A stretch of 48,545 bases of DNA from Mesostigma viride (GCA_009746045.1 RPFO01001495.1:1-48545), one strand, 5' to 3'. Positions 23,225 through 34,659 are shown, numbered from the stretch's first letter. The notes: generated by a model from the letters alone, not told the origin. Program-made: numbers and translations.

Positions 23225-23395
23225 CAAATGTAAAAGAAAAACAAAAATGATGAATGCTTGAAAGTAGTCGCCAACAGAAATATAACGCGGTCCATTGCTA
23301 CAAGATTTAGAGCATATGCTCTGTTAATCATTTAGCTACAAAATCGCCGTTTCGTAAGGGAGGACAACTGACTGTGAGGTACTTTCAATCCCATG
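23225..23395. repeat. Paralogous empty site of the gypsy insertion
   Basis: This spacer inside the minisatellite reads AGAAAAACAAAAATGATGAA ... GGTCCATTGCTACAAGATTT ... GAGCATATGCT. The left flank of the gypsy element (6413-6473) and its right flank (22208-22300) match it in order, joined at CCATT without the 15.7-kb element. It therefore shows the pre-insertion structure in a diverged paralogue. Confidence 0.85.
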
Positions 23396-24150
23396 ACAAG
23401 AAATTTTTAAGCTTTTCTGCATGCCCCCATGACAAGGAATAATTAACCTGTCCTGCCTGCCCCCATGGCAAGGAAAAATTATTACCCCCGCCTTCTCCCA
23501 CCCCACGACAGGAAATCATTTACCTCCCTTGCCTTCCCCTCATGACAAGGAATAAGAAACCCGTCCTGCCTGCCCCCCATGGACACAATGAATCGTTAAC
23601 CCCCCTGCCTTCCCCCACCCCATGACAGGGAATCATTACCCCCCCTGCCTTCGCCCACCCCACTACAGGGTATCATGAGCCCCCCCTGCCGTCCCCTCAT
23701 GACAAGAACAATTAACCCGTCCTGCCTGCCCCCCATGACAAGGAATAAATGTATATGCAATGCGCCTGCCCCCATGACAAGGAATAAGTAACCCGTCCTG
23801 CCTGCCTCCCATGACAAGGAGTGATTAACCCGTTCTGCCTGTCACCATAAAAAGGAATAATTCACCCGCCCTGCCTGCCCCCAAGACAAGGAATTACTAA
23901 CCCGTCCCGCCTGCCCCATGACAAGGAATAATTAACAGGTCCAGCCTGCCCCCCATGACACGGAATAATTGACCCGTCCTGCCTGCCCCATGACAAGGAA
24001 TAAGTGACCCGTCCTGCCTGCCCCCATGACAAGGAATTATTAACCCGTCCTGCCTGCCCCTAATGACAAGGAATTATTAACCCGCCCTGCCTGCCCCCAT
24101 GAAAAGGAACAATTAACCCGTCCTGCCTGCCCCCCATGACAAGGAATAAG
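23390..24150. repeat. CCTGCCTGCCCCC-ATGACAAGGA minisatellite, second block
   Basis: The same repeat family as 22310-23220, with more regular CCCGTCCTGCCTGCCCCCAT and ATGACAAGGAATAATTAAC units. Two stray units recur at about 25480-25550. Confidence 0.93.
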
Positions 24151-26028
24151 TTAGTCCGTAAACCACCCGAAATTTCGGGTAGTTTGACCAACGGTCGTAA
24201 TTCGCGCCGCGCCGCAAGCGCCGCGCCACCCGTGACGGATGCAAGTTGTCCGATGGGTCCGGGAACACTTAGGGACGAAGGTGATGCATAGGTTTGGGGG
24301 TAATATTCGCCATAGCCTGGTAATTACAACGTGCTTTACGACAGTATCACGTGACTTTGGCGGGAAATTTTCGCTCGCGCGCGCGCGTAACGAGATATGG
24401 CTGCCAACGTGCCGTTATCATGGAAATTTTGCGTCTTGCAGCCAGAAACGGTTCAGAATGTTGCTCAGAATGTCGATGCGTGATTTTCGTAGGTTAGGCA
24501 TGGCCAGATTTATAGGATTGGGAAAATACAGGTAGGAAAATAGTGCTTTCTTGGTCTTCAGTGCTAGATGAGTCATCGCTTATCATATGTCGATTTTCTC
24601 CCTATGGCCGGGCAGTCTGCGCCAGCCCAAGCATCCAGATTTGGTACGGGATGTCCGCTGCAGCGTTAGCTGGGAATGCGGACGCGTTTATAGGTCATCT
24701 TTGAACGGAACATCAATCTGGTAATCATGGAGGATGCATGCAGGATGAGGCTATGGCGGCCTTTGCCTGTAGAGCAACGGTATGTGTGAGATATGAGGGT
24801 CCCGGCCAGGGGAGTCCGTGCGGGACATGAACGAGCCATGTACGACAACGGGTTTGCGTGTTGTTTGCAGCGGAATATGTCTTCCATGCATTGTATTTGA
24901 CGAGCTTATTAGTGCACTGTTTAGCAAGCTTCCATGTTGCTGTAGAGAATGGTATTAGCCCAGAAAGTGCCCAGTTTATGGCATTTCTTTGGAGCACATC
25001 ATTTCGTTAGTGCAGGTATGCAGCATGTTTGTATTCCAGCACCTTTGGCAGTCTTTTACAGCCTACTATAATGCATTCTTGTATTGCATGTCATGGATGT
25101 CTGTTTACGCGCGCGTAACCCACACACATATACGAGCACGTTTTATTGGTCTAATGGGTTATCCGGGTGGTCTGACCCAAGGAAACCACCATTGGACTAT
25201 CCAACTAAGTTGTCCAATGTTGGTATTGAGGTTCCCTTCCCTCCCTGGGAAGTTAGGGGTAGGTACACTTTTTCTTGGGGAAAAAAGATCGTCTTTTGGC
25301 CAACTTTGACTGGCGCTGCCATCCAAATGCTTTGATAAACCCATGATATTATTACATATTCTGAAAGCCCTTGAAGCGTAGATATGTTTGGCATCTTGGT
25401 TGAGGGTATTTGGAGTTGTGGCCTGTGAGTTATGATTTTTTTCATTTTTAGGGGTATGAAAATGCCCAAAATGGGTCAGCTTGTCCTGCCTGCCCCCATG
25501 ACAAGGAATAAGTAACCCGTCCTGTATGCCCCCATGACAAGGAATAATCCTCACCCCTCGGCAAAAATGCCATGTAAAGGGAGTTAAAAACAACAGGAGG
25601 CCCTGCATGCGATTCCACCTACAGCACGGTGATATCCTTAGTATAGACCCTATGTATGGGATCGTAACCACTACTCACCACAAGTCTCAAGCAGGAGCCA
25701 GTCTCAGCCATTCGCGGGTAGGCCGCATGCCCGTCCGACGGTGTCAGTCACCCGCTAGTAGTACACGCGCAAAAATGGAAGAGGAAACGGCAACACAAAT
25801 GTATACATATGATGACGAGCACGGAAAGCACCATGGTAATGAAAGCATTCAGAGAATACACATTAAAATCTCTGAAATACGTGGCAAGCTTTACCCGCAA
25901 CGAAACGGCCCTACACATTCGAGCACGGGATGCTAACTATATTCGTGTTGTTAGTTAAACCGTACGACAAAAATTCGCTGACCGTGGTGCCGTTGAAGGA
26001 GCTTGGCGCGCTCCAGACGTCCTGTTCG
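24151..26028. other. Unassigned spacer
   Basis: No gene is recognised. It holds a short palindrome (ACCCGAAATTTCGGGT) near 24166, a CG dinucleotide run near 24375, and two isolated units of the neighbouring minisatellite near 25480-25550. Short ORFs up to 170 codons show no domain. Confidence 0.5.
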
Positions 26029-26032
26029 AGCT

Positions 26033-26655
26033 GGGTGGTCCCACGCGGAATGGGGTAGATTTTTGCAAGAAAAAAACGCTAGTTTCAATCGTCCGAAAAC
26101 CGGACATTGCGCCGAAATTCTTGCCGAATTTTTTGCAGCCGAGCGAATTTTCCGCCGGCCGGACTTTGCGCCAGTTTTATTTAACTTGACCTTTTCCTGC
26201 TGTCGCGTGCACTTTGTCCCATGCCTCAGGGACTGAAATTTTCGTAGCGGAAACGTTTTGGCCGTCACTTCCTTTTGCGCCAAGTGTTGGACTAGAAAAT
26301 TCGTAACAGAAACTTTTTGGCAGTTGGCGTCACTTCCTTTCGTTCGACTGAAAATTCTCTGAAATTCGCTGAATTCGTACCGCAGCCTAGTTTTTAGTAC
26401 CTCGAAGTGACGGGGCACTTAAAAATTTGCCCACAAGTACACTTGGCAGCGCGCTCACTGGGAATTGTACAGCCGCTCGGCGGGCCACTTCAAAATTCGT
26501 GCGTGGCCTGCACTAATACAATTCATCTCCATGGCCTGCTAGCAGCTTTTTATTATCAATTCAGGGAATCAACAAACTCTAAAAAAAGTTTGATTGAATC
26601 GACAATATATATCAAAGCATGTACTAATTGACAAGGCAATGTGCCTAGAAAAAGG
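26033..26655. repeat. Left terminal and subterminal repeat, related to 40447-40910
   Basis: The first 65 bases are the terminal inverted repeat. The homology with 40447-40910 then continues through GACATTGCGCCGAAATTCTT, TGCGTGCACTTTGTCC, TGCTAGCAGCTTT and finally CCTAGAAAAAGGTGC. Two independent loci therefore share the same order from the terminus into a gene end. This copy has about 160 extra bases. Confidence 0.85.
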
Positions 26656-27540
26656 TGCGGGGACAACCTGATGACGGAAATTGTCGAAGTCTTTCGGACT
26701 ACTACCGTTCCTGCCGCTATCGCGTGCACTTCAGTTCGTCCGTTGCCTATACCATTTACATAACTTTAATAATAAAGTAAAGGTCGCGCTGCAAAAAGAG
26801 GCTTCACAACAACCATCACCAACAATACTAGGAAGAAACCTGATGGCTCTATCTTGACCGCATAGAATAGTAATTCCCTCAATTCAACAAAAAACGACTC
26901 ACCCTCGTTCCGGGCCACCTCTTGCTCCTTCATCTCGTGCGTGAACCACCGCAAATATTGACTAGGTGTGCTTTGAAAGAAACCGAGCATACATGTCAAA
27001 GTGCGCCCCTTCGAACAACAGCAGCAAAATTATAACCCCTGTTGCCGCGGCCCATCCCGTCACATGTGACTTCAAGACGTCCCTCATTTGCGACGAGTAT
27101 TGCAAAGTAGTGTCGTAATCCATCGATGTGTCTGTAATCTTGGGGCCAATTGTTCGCAAGGATAGGTGGCAATTAGTAATGAAGGAGACCACCCCCAAGC
27201 CAGTGGGGGCTCCGCGTGTGACACCCCCAAGCCAGTGGGAGGCATTCACAGTACCCCAGATTCGGGCCGTGGTGCCCACATACCCCTGTAACTAGGACTT
27301 CGATAATAAGCGCCATCCATCCCATCACACTCGACTGTACTGAGTCGGCTTATCAAGGAGACAACCAGCGCAGGTATATATTTCCGAATTCAACTCCCAT
27401 TGGAATACTTGCACAAAGCGAAACGAAAATAATCGCAATTGAGGACTCTCTGCAGCTAGACCCTCGCCCACTTGCTCAACATCGATTCTACCATATGGTG
27501 TGTGCAACTTCACACTTAACCTCCCCGTTCTCAACATGCG
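26640..27540 (-). pseudogene. Multi-exon gene fragment with membrane segments next to the left terminus
   Basis: Three minus-strand blocks look coding. 27537-27325 contains VKLHTPYGRIDVEQ and WELNSEIYTCAGCLLDKP. 27279-26962 contains a polar stretch, then a hydrophobic segment (GWAAATGVIILLLLF). 26999-26766 contains QYLRWFTHEMKEQEVARNEG, a GTGAGT donor-like site, then a second hydrophobic segment (FFLVLLVMVVV). The last two overlap in different frames, so a frameshift or small intron lies near 26975. The final bases (DFD codons, then CCTTTTTCTAG) match the end of the gene at 40895. It is probably a decayed membrane protein of the transposon. Function unknown. Confidence 0.4.
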
Positions 27541-27847
27541 TGCCTCAACCCCCCTTCCGTTGGGTTATACCAAACAAACAAAGAATTATTAAATTGCGCA
27601 GCAAGTTCAAGAGTTGTTCGTTAACAAAAAAAACAAGCTACTAATTATTTATTTGCACGGGCACAGTAGCACTTGCAGCTAATAAAACGCTATCGTCTAA
27701 TTCCGAAGGGCCTTTCGGCTAAATCAAAATTAACGATGCGGGCAGTGTGGCCGGAGCTGGAGACCTAACGGACATGACAGACCCCTAATGCGTCTGAGGG
27801 GACGCACGAGGAGGCAAGGCTGGAACGTCCTCTGGAACCTTCCCCAC

Positions 27848-28005
27848 CTAATCCGGAGATCCCGGGGGGCTCACTGTTTGCGGTGAAACATTGGTGGCCT
27901 TGGCCTTTGAATAGGACGCATCGTTCCAAGACATCTGCAGCAAATGATACAAAGCCATGGAGCAATTTCGAAAGTATCCGTAAGAATCATGTAGACCTGA
28001 GAAAC
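27848..28005 (-). pseudogene. Exon fragment duplicated in both arms (YFRN-ALYH block)
   Basis: An acceptor-like TTGTTTCTCAG precedes a frame containing GYFRNCSMALYHLLQMSWND, and a GTGAGC donor-like site follows near 27877. In the opposite arm (34660-34740, plus strand) the same frame reads YFRNASVALHHFL, then a stop, then MFSSDAS. Protein-level similarity despite DNA divergence suggests this was coding. No known family recognised. Confidence 0.45.
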
Positions 28006-28017
28006 AATTTTTTCGCA

Positions 28018-28680
28018 ACCTCCAAGTTGGGAGGGGTCTCGCTGCAGCTAGACCCTTCCGTGAACGCAAAAAATAAACATCGAATAACTGGGAGGTCTTC
28101 CTGCAGCTAGACCCCTCAAATCATACAAAGATGAAACATTGAAGTTGGGAGGGGTCTAGCTGCAGCTAGACCCTTACAGGAATGCGAAAAAACAACCAAT
28201 AATTGGGAGGGTCTACCTGCAGCTAGACCCTTACATGCAATCAAAAAGGATGAAACCTTGGAAGTTGGGAGGGGTCTAGCTGCAGCTAGACCCTTACAGG
28301 AATGCGAAAAAACAACCAATAATTGGGAGGGTCTACCTGCAGCTAGACCCTTACATGCAATCAAAAAGGATGAAACCTGGGAAGTTGGGAGGGGTCTAGC
28401 TGCAGCTAGACCCTTACAGGAATGCGAAAAAACAACCAATAATTGGGAGGGTCTACCTGCAGCTAGACCCTTACATGCAATCAAAAAGGATGAAACCTTG
28501 GAAGTTGGGAGGGGTCTAGCTGCAGCTAGACCCTTACAGGAATGCGAAAAAACAACCAATAATTGGGGGGGTCTACCTGCAGCTAGACCCTTACAAGCAA
28601 TGAAAAAGGATGAAACCTTGGAAGTTGGGAGGGGTCTCTCTGCAGCTAGACCCTTCAACGAAGGCGAGAATTCTATCACA
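28018..28680. repeat. Tandem array of CTGCAG-centred palindromes, left arm
   Basis: The unit is about 120 bp and made of two halves. Each half carries a near-perfect palindrome GGTCTAGCTGCAGCTAGACC (one half has CTACCTGCAG instead), with spacers GGAATGCGAAAAAACAACCA and ATGCAATCAAAAAGGATGAA. Four units are almost identical. Because 120 is divisible by three, open frames run through both strands; they are not called. The array in the other arm (34105-34625) has the reverse orientation. Confidence 0.95.
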
Positions 28681-28734
28681 AATTCATGGGAGCAGATCTG
28701 AAGAGAGACCTAATCCAATCATGTGAGGACTGGC

Positions 28735-29745
28735 ATGGGTGTGTCGCATGCGTGCGTGGGTGTGGTGGATGCGTGCGTGTGGTGGGTGGCTGCCATGGCG
28801 TGCGTGGGTGTGGTGGATGCGTACATGCGTGCGTAGGTGCGGTGGATGGCTGGCATGCGTGCGCGGGTGGGCTAGCATGCGTGCGTGAGTGTGGTGGTGG
28901 GCTGGCATGCGTGCGTGGATGTGGTGGGTGCCTGGCATGTGTGCGTGGGTGTGGTGGGTGCCTGGCATGCGTGCGTGGGTGTGGTGGGTGGCTGGCATGC
29001 GAGCGTGAATGTGGTGGTGGGCTAGCATGCGTGCGTGGATGTGGTGTTGGGCTGGCATGCGTGCGTGGGTGTGGTGGATGGCTGGCATGCGTGCGTGGGT
29101 GTGGTGGATGGGTGGCATGCGTGCATGGGTGTGGTGGGTGGCTGGCATGCATGCGTGGATGTGGTGGGTGGCTGGCATGCATGCGTGGGTGTGGTGGGTG
29201 GCTGGTATGCGCGCGTGGGTGTGGTGGATGGCTGGCATGCGTGCATGGGTGTAATGGATGGCTGGCATGCGTGTGTGGGTGTGGTGGTGGGCTGGCATGC
29301 ATGCGTGAGTGTGGTGGTGGGCTAGCATGCGTGCGTGCGTGTGGTGGGTGGCTGGCGTGCATGCGTGGGTGTAGTGGATGCGTGGCATGCATGTGTGGGT
29401 GTGGTGGTGGGCTAGCATGCGTGCGTGGGTGTGGTGGGTGGCTGGCATGCGTGCGTGGGTGTGGTGGGTGGCTGGCATGCGTGCGTGGGTGTGGTGGGTG
29501 GCTGGCATGCGTGCGTGGGTGTGGTGGGTGGCTGGCATGCGTGCGTGGGTGTGGTGGGTGGCTGGCATGCGTGCGTGGGTGTGGTGGATGGCTGGCATGC
29601 GTGCGTGGGTGTGGTGGGTGGCTGGCATGCGTGCGTGGGTGTGGTGGGTGGCTGGCATGCGTGCGTGGGTGTGGTGGATGGCTGGCATGCGTGCGTGGGT
29701 GTGTTGGATGGGTGGCATGCGTGCCTGGGTGTGTTGGGGGGGCTG
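28735..29745. repeat. 30-bp GCATGC minisatellite, left arm
   Basis: About 33 units of 30 bp share GTGCGTGGGTGTGGTGG and GGCTGGCATGC. The right part (29420-29700) is nearly uniform and the left part is diverged. The same family lies in inverse orientation at 32877-34085. The alternating GTGCGTGC/GCATGC tracts are compatible with Z-DNA. Confidence 0.96.
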
Positions 29746-30417
29746 GCGTTTATATACTGAGAATAATATAGTTTAAAAAAGGACATGTAGTAACCAAACA
29801 TAATATATAATAGCTATTAATCGTTGCCTCATGCAGTAAGTGCAACAGCCAAAATATGCCAACAAATCAGTTGATGGGAATTTCATAAACTTACAATCGA
29901 AATACAACAGACCCCAGTTAGAAGAACGAAGGAATATCTGCGTGACAGGGAATAACGCACCAGAGATGCTCGGTAAGCGTTGCTGACCGAAACACAACGG
30001 AAAAACACTGCCCGGTTGCTGGTAAGAGAATAAAAAGGCGTTGTCCAAAATCGAAATACATAAACAAAGAGCGGGAGTCATACCTGCCTTGCGGGAAGTG
30101 ACGCAACGAATGTTATGGCCGAGCAAACTGGGCCTCCTTTCCCGTTGCTGACGGAAACACACCTCAAACAGACGGCCTCGAAGCATGGTAATGCATGCAA
30201 CGACGTTCAAAAGCGTCCCAAATCGAAATAAAACGAAACCGAGCGCAAAATACAGTGGAATATATGCATATCGGAATATATATTAAAAAATATAATTACT
30301 TACAGCAGAGTGAAATCACTCAAACCAAAGCAAACGCCCAGCTATAAACCTATATACAGAGCCATGTCAAAGCTCTATACTACGATAAGACCAATGGAAA
30401 CGCCTAACGGGAGGAAC
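29746..30417. other. Left-arm spacer
   Basis: No gene is recognised. Two related segments (about 29975-30070 and 30130-30240) share GTTGCTGACCGAAACAC-type and AAATCGAAATA words. 30085-30235 has an inverted copy at 32735-32880. Confidence 0.55.
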
Positions 30418-31563
30418 CTAATAGCCCTGCTGCACCGCAAAATCAGCCCGCGTACGGCGGAGCATGATGTCAGCCATGGCCCGAGTCAGCGCCACCGACA
30501 AGCGCTGACGCCAATATGACGTCCAGGTCCGCGCCGACCATGGGGCCCGCTGGCCCTCCAGGTCCAGCCGGTCCTCCCGGAGCCGGCAACACTCCTTGAA
30601 GAAGGCGGAGGTCAGGGGCCCCATGGCCCCAAACTCCTCCAGGACAAAGGGCACCACACGATGGTGCCCGACGTCGCCGTAGGCCAGGAGCTTGGCCCGC
30701 TCCGCCCGGTCCGCCGTGTAACCTGCCGTGAGGGAGGCCCCAGCCACGTGGCTAAGAGCCAAGGGCCGCGCCACCGAAACGTCAATAAGCAGATGCCGGC
30801 CACCCCCCTCAAAGTCCAGCACCACGATGTCAGGCCGGTGGTTGGGGGAATAGAAGGCAGCGCCATCCGCATCCTCGGACCGGATGTTCGCGTGGGGGAA
30901 AACCGACCGAATCATGGCGAGCACCACCGTCAGGAGGACAGTGTGCAAATACAAATACCAATTCTGATTCTGTTGGCCCCCCATGCAGGCAAGGTAGTGA
31001 GTCCCCGTGGGATCCAGCGGCTGCCCACAGCTACCACAAGGCCGCCCGGCCGGAACAAGAGGCTGCGGAGCAAATAGCTGGTGCCGGAGCGCCACCGAGT
31101 AGTGGCTGGGAGCCAAGGCGAATGGGGGGGCCATGGGAAGAGCACGAAGGTACGCCGAGCCCACACTCCGCAAGGAAAGCGAGAACAGCCACGCACGTCC
31201 CTGGGCGTTGAGGTCCGCGAAAAGAGCAATCCAATCATCCGTGTGCAGAATACCCGCGTAGGTTTTCTGGTGTTTATCGATGACGCGAGCAGGGAATGCG
31301 GCGGGAGATTGAACGGAGGCGACCGAGGGAGTGCCGCGAGGGAGGTGGCGCTGTACCGCCTGAGCGGCACGGACGGGAGAACAGGCCTGCTGGATCTCAG
31401 CATAGGCCTCCTGGATGGCGGTGACGAAGGGCAAAGGGCTGCTGGGGTCCATACCTGGATGGCGGGGCATGATGTATTGGAAAAGCCTGGTTGCCTTCGT
31501 ATCCGCTCCTGACGTGAACAAATGGAAAGAGACCGCCTGGAAGCCAACATATGCAGGCGACAC
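30418..31563 (-). CDS. Zinc-finger plus restriction-like endonuclease protein (C-terminal part of a non-LTR retrotransposon ORF)
   Basis: The 381-codon open frame has no good ATG at its head. An intron acceptor (TTGGCTTCCAG, then GCGGTCTC) lies near 31,545, and a donor-like GGTAAGC near 31,600, so an upstream exon is likely. Features in order: a GRAWLFSLSLRSVGSAYLRALP block, a CCHC finger (CGSCGQPLDPTGTHYLAC, C-x2-C-x9-H-x3-C), then HRPDIVVLDFEGGG and LLIDVSVARPL. This RPD...D pattern is that of the PD-(D/E)XK-like endonuclease at the C-terminus of site-specific LINEs (R2/NeSL/HERO type), which nicks the target for reverse transcription. No RT domain is found next to it. It may be a captured piece now carried by the larger transposon. 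Inverted N-terminal copies (32560-32700) and a C-terminal copy (35366-35690) are broken. Confidence 0.7.
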   Translation of the reverse strand: MSPAYVGFQAVSFHLFTSGADTKATRLFQYIMPRHPGMDPSSPLPFVTAIQEAYAEIQQACSPVRAAQAVQRHLPRGTPSVASVQSPAAFPARVIDKHQKTYAGILHTDDWIALFADLNAQGRAWLFSLSLRSVGSAYLRALPMAPPFALAPSHYSVALRHQLFAPQPLVPAGRPCGSCGQPLDPTGTHYLACMGGQQNQNWYLYLHTVLLTVVLAMIRSVFPHANIRSEDADGAAFYSPNHRPDIVVLDFEGGGRHLLIDVSVARPLALSHVAGASLTAGYTADRAERAKLLAYGDVGHHRVVPFVLEEFGAMGPLTSAFFKECCRLREDRLDLEGQRAPWSARTWTSYWRQRLSVALTRAMADIMLRRTRADFAVQQGY

Positions 31564-32700
31564 CGTTCCAAAGCCCAGAAAACAAAAATGCAGCTTACCC
31601 AGGCGTCATTCCGGGTGCCACCGTCTTACCCTGACAGTCGTCATCCCAGCAACCTCTCCAAGAGCTTACGGCCCCCACAATCCAGGAGCTTGCATGACCC
31701 ATCATTACGTACCTTAGCATCGGTGATTTTAAAACCGCGCTCCTAAGCGCACAAAAAGAGAGCTAGCTTTCCTGTAACAAACACGACGAACTGAACACTT
31801 TCCTATCGACAGCCATACCGTAATCCCGTGGCCATTTGCAGCGTGATGCAATTAGGGTTGGGTAGGTAATGGGTAGGCTACTGGTTTTTGATAGAATTGT
31901 GATGTGCATCATTTTGTTGGGCCCGTGGGCCACAATCATCGCCGTCAACGGCTCAACGCTGCGCTTTGAGTTTTTACGTGTGAACCGTCAGCCCTCGAGT
32001 GTCGTCCAATCTTCTTTCTCGGTTACCAAGAATGTCGTATTCCAAAGGAACACTAGTAATGAAGACGGTCGCAAAGCGTACGGCTGTAAAAGGGTAGGAA
32101 ACGGTAACGTGGCATCGTCGCAGTCGCCGGAAAGTGGAAGCGCGGCGCCGATGGCAATCGTCTCGACCAAATTTTTCGAAACCGAGAAAGCAGATTGGAC
32201 GACACTTGAAGGCTGACGTCCACACGTGAAGACCCACCAGAGCGCAGCGTTGAGCCGTTGACGGCGATGTGGCCCACGGGCCCAGCAAAATAATGCACAT
32301 CAATTGCATCGCGTCGCAAATGGCCGCTGGACAAATGGTATGGCTGTCGACAGCGACGTGCTCAGTTGGTCATGTTTGTTACAGGAAAGCTAGTGATATT
32401 CTTGTACGCTTAGAAGCGTGGTTTTAAAATCACCGATGCTGAGGTACGTAATGATGGGTCATGGAAACTCCTGGACTGTGGGGGCCGTAAGCTCTGCTAG
32501 AGGTTGCTAGGATGACGACTGTCAGGGTAAGACGGTGGCACCGGTATCACGCCTGGGTAAGCTCTGTTCGTGTTTGCTGGGCTTCGGAACAGTGGCGCAT
32601 GCATATGTTGGCTCCCAGGCGGTCTCTTTCCATTTGTTCACGTCAGGAGCGGATACGAAGGCAACCAGGCTTTTCCAATACATCATGTCCCGCCATGCAT
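31460..32700. repeat. Centre of the giant inverted repeat
   Basis: 31983-32035 pairs with 32165-32215 (GTGTCGTCCAATCTNCTTTC). 31905-31980 pairs with 32225-32300, 31760-31860 with 32300-32410, 31600-31750 with 32410-32560, and 31470-31570 with 32570-32700. The arms are about 80-90% alike by eye. The unpaired centre is about 130 bp (32036-32164). The left arm continues into the endonuclease ORF, while the right arm skips it at about 32700. Confidence 0.9.
31983..32216 (+). pseudogene. Central coding remnant related to the exon at 46653-46976
   Basis: The plus-strand frame contains GNVASSQSPESGSAA and ends ADWTTLEG-stop. The minus-strand frame at 46653-46976 contains GNVASSFLPTELKTGSAA. The DNA is also similar around ACGTGGCATC and GGAAGCGCGGCGC. 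The similarity ties this element to the one starting at 40447. Function unknown. Confidence 0.45.
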
Positions 32701-32876
32701 GTATTCTACCGGCTTTAGCGCTCGGTTTCTTTTTATGTCGATCTGGGTCGCTTTTGAACGTCGTTGCATGCATTACTATGCTTTGAGGCCGTCTGTTTGA
32801 ATTGTATTTCCGTCAGCCACGGGCAAGGAGGCCCAGTTTGCTCGGCCATAACATTCGTTGCGTGCGTGACTTCCCG

Positions 32877-34085
32877 CATGCCACGCATCCACCACCACAC
32901 CCACGCACACATGCCACCCATCCGACACACCCACGCACGCATGCCACCCATCCAACACACCCACGCACGCATGCCACCCATCCAACACACCCACGCACGC
33001 ATGCCAGCCACCCACCACACCCAGGCACGCATGCCAGCCACCCACCACACCCATGCACGCATGCCAGCCACCCACCACACCCACGCACGCATGCCAGCCA
33101 CCCACCACACCCACGCACGCATGCCAGCCACCCACCACACCCACGCACACATCCACCACACCCACGCACCCATGCCAGCCATCCACCACACCCACGCACG
33201 CAGGCCAGCCACCCACCACACCCACGCACGCATGCCACCCATCCAACACACCCACGCACGCATACCAGCCCACCACCACACCCACGCACGCATGCCAGCC
33301 CACCACCACACCCACGAACGCATGCCAGCCCACCACCACACCCACGCACGCATGCCATGCATCCACCACCACACCCACGCACGCAGGCCTGCCAGCCACC
33401 ACACACACCCCACGCATGCATGCCAGCCCACCACCACACGCACGCATGCCAGCCCACCACCACACCCACGCACGCATGCCAGCCACCCACCACACCCATG
33501 CACGCATCCACCACACCCACGCACGCATGGCAGCCATCCACCACACCCACGCACGCAGGCATGCCACCCACCACACCCATGCACGCATGCCAGCCACCCG
33601 CAACACCCACGCACGCATGCTAGCCCACCACCACACCCACACATGCATGCCAGCCATTCACCACACCCACGCACGCATGCCAGCCAGACACCACACCCAC
33701 GCACGCATGCTAGCCCACCACCACATTCACGCGCGCATGCCAGCCACCCACCACACCCACGCACGCATGCCAGCCACCCCAGACACCCACGCACGCAGGC
33801 CAGCCCACCACCACATCCACGCGCGCATGCTAGCCCACCACCACATTCACGCACGCATGCCAGCCACCCACCACACCCACGCACGCATGCCAGCCACCCA
33901 TCACACCCATGCACGCATGCCAGCCACCCACCACACCCACGCACGCATGCCAGCCACCCACCACACCCACGCACGCATGCCAGCCACCCACCACACCCAC
34001 GCACACATGCTAGCCCACCACCACACCCACGCACGCATGCCAGCCACCCACCACACCCACGCATCCCACCCAGCACACCCACGCC
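32877..34085. repeat. 30-bp GCATGC minisatellite, right arm
   Basis: The reverse-complement family of 28735-29745: units of ACGCACGCATGCCAGCC and ACCCACCACACCC. About 40 units, with insertions of 1-10 bases breaking the 30-bp register near 33150, 33400 and 33550. Confidence 0.96.
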
Positions 34086-34104
34086 AGTCCTTGCATGTTT
34101 GGCA

Positions 34105-34625
34105 AGGGTCTCTCTGCAGAGAGACGCTGTTACTCATTTGTGATAAAGTTCTCGAATTCCTGTAAGGGTCTAGCTGCAGCTAGACCCCTCCCAACTTCCC
34201 AGGTTTCATCCTTTTTGATTGCATGTAAGGGTCTAGCTGCAGGTAGACCCTCCCAATTATTGGTTGTTTTTTCGCATTCCTGTAAGGGTCTAGCTGCAGC
34301 TAGACCCCTCCCAACTTCCCAGGTTTCATCCTTTTTGATTGCATGTAAGGGTCTAGCTGCAGGTAGACCCTCCCAATTATTGGTTGTTTTTTCGCATTCT
34401 TGTAAGAGGGTCTAGCTGCAGCTAGACCCCTCCCAACTTCCAAGGTTTCATCCTTTTTGATTGCATGTAAGGGTCTAGCTGCAGGTAGACCCTTCCAATT
34501 ATTGGTTGTTTTTTCGCATTCCTGTAAGGGTCTAGCTGCAGCTAGACCCCTCCCAACTTCAATGTTTCATCTTTGTATGATTTGAGGGGTCTAGTTGTAG
34601 GGTCTAGCTGCAGCGAGACCCCTCC
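34105..34625. repeat. Tandem array of CTGCAG-centred palindromes, right arm
   Basis: Inverted counterpart of 28018-28680, with the same two-part 120-bp unit in reverse orientation. It has just over three full units. Edge variants read CTCTCTGCAGAGAGAC (34110) and CTAGCTGCAGCGAGACC (34604). Confidence 0.95.
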
Positions 34626-34659
34626 CCAATTCGAGGTTGTGAAACATGCTTTTGTGCGG

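Noticed and set aside
22310-24150. CRISPR-like array of short repeats and spacers
   Set aside because: The units are contiguous diverged minisatellite repeats without unique spacers, in a eukaryotic context.
28116-28701. 40-residue repeat ORF (GLAAARPL...) across the palindrome array, and its counterpart at 34095-34415
   Set aside because: The 120-bp unit keeps frame. Both strands are open, and the same motif lies within introns of the transposase gene.
28684-29800. His-Thr-His-Ala-Arg-Met-Pro and Cys-Gly-Gly-Trp-Leu-Ala ORFs in the GCATGC minisatellites (also 32733-34165)
   Set aside because: The unit is 30 bp, divisible by three and stop-free in several frames on both strands. Pure repeat translation.
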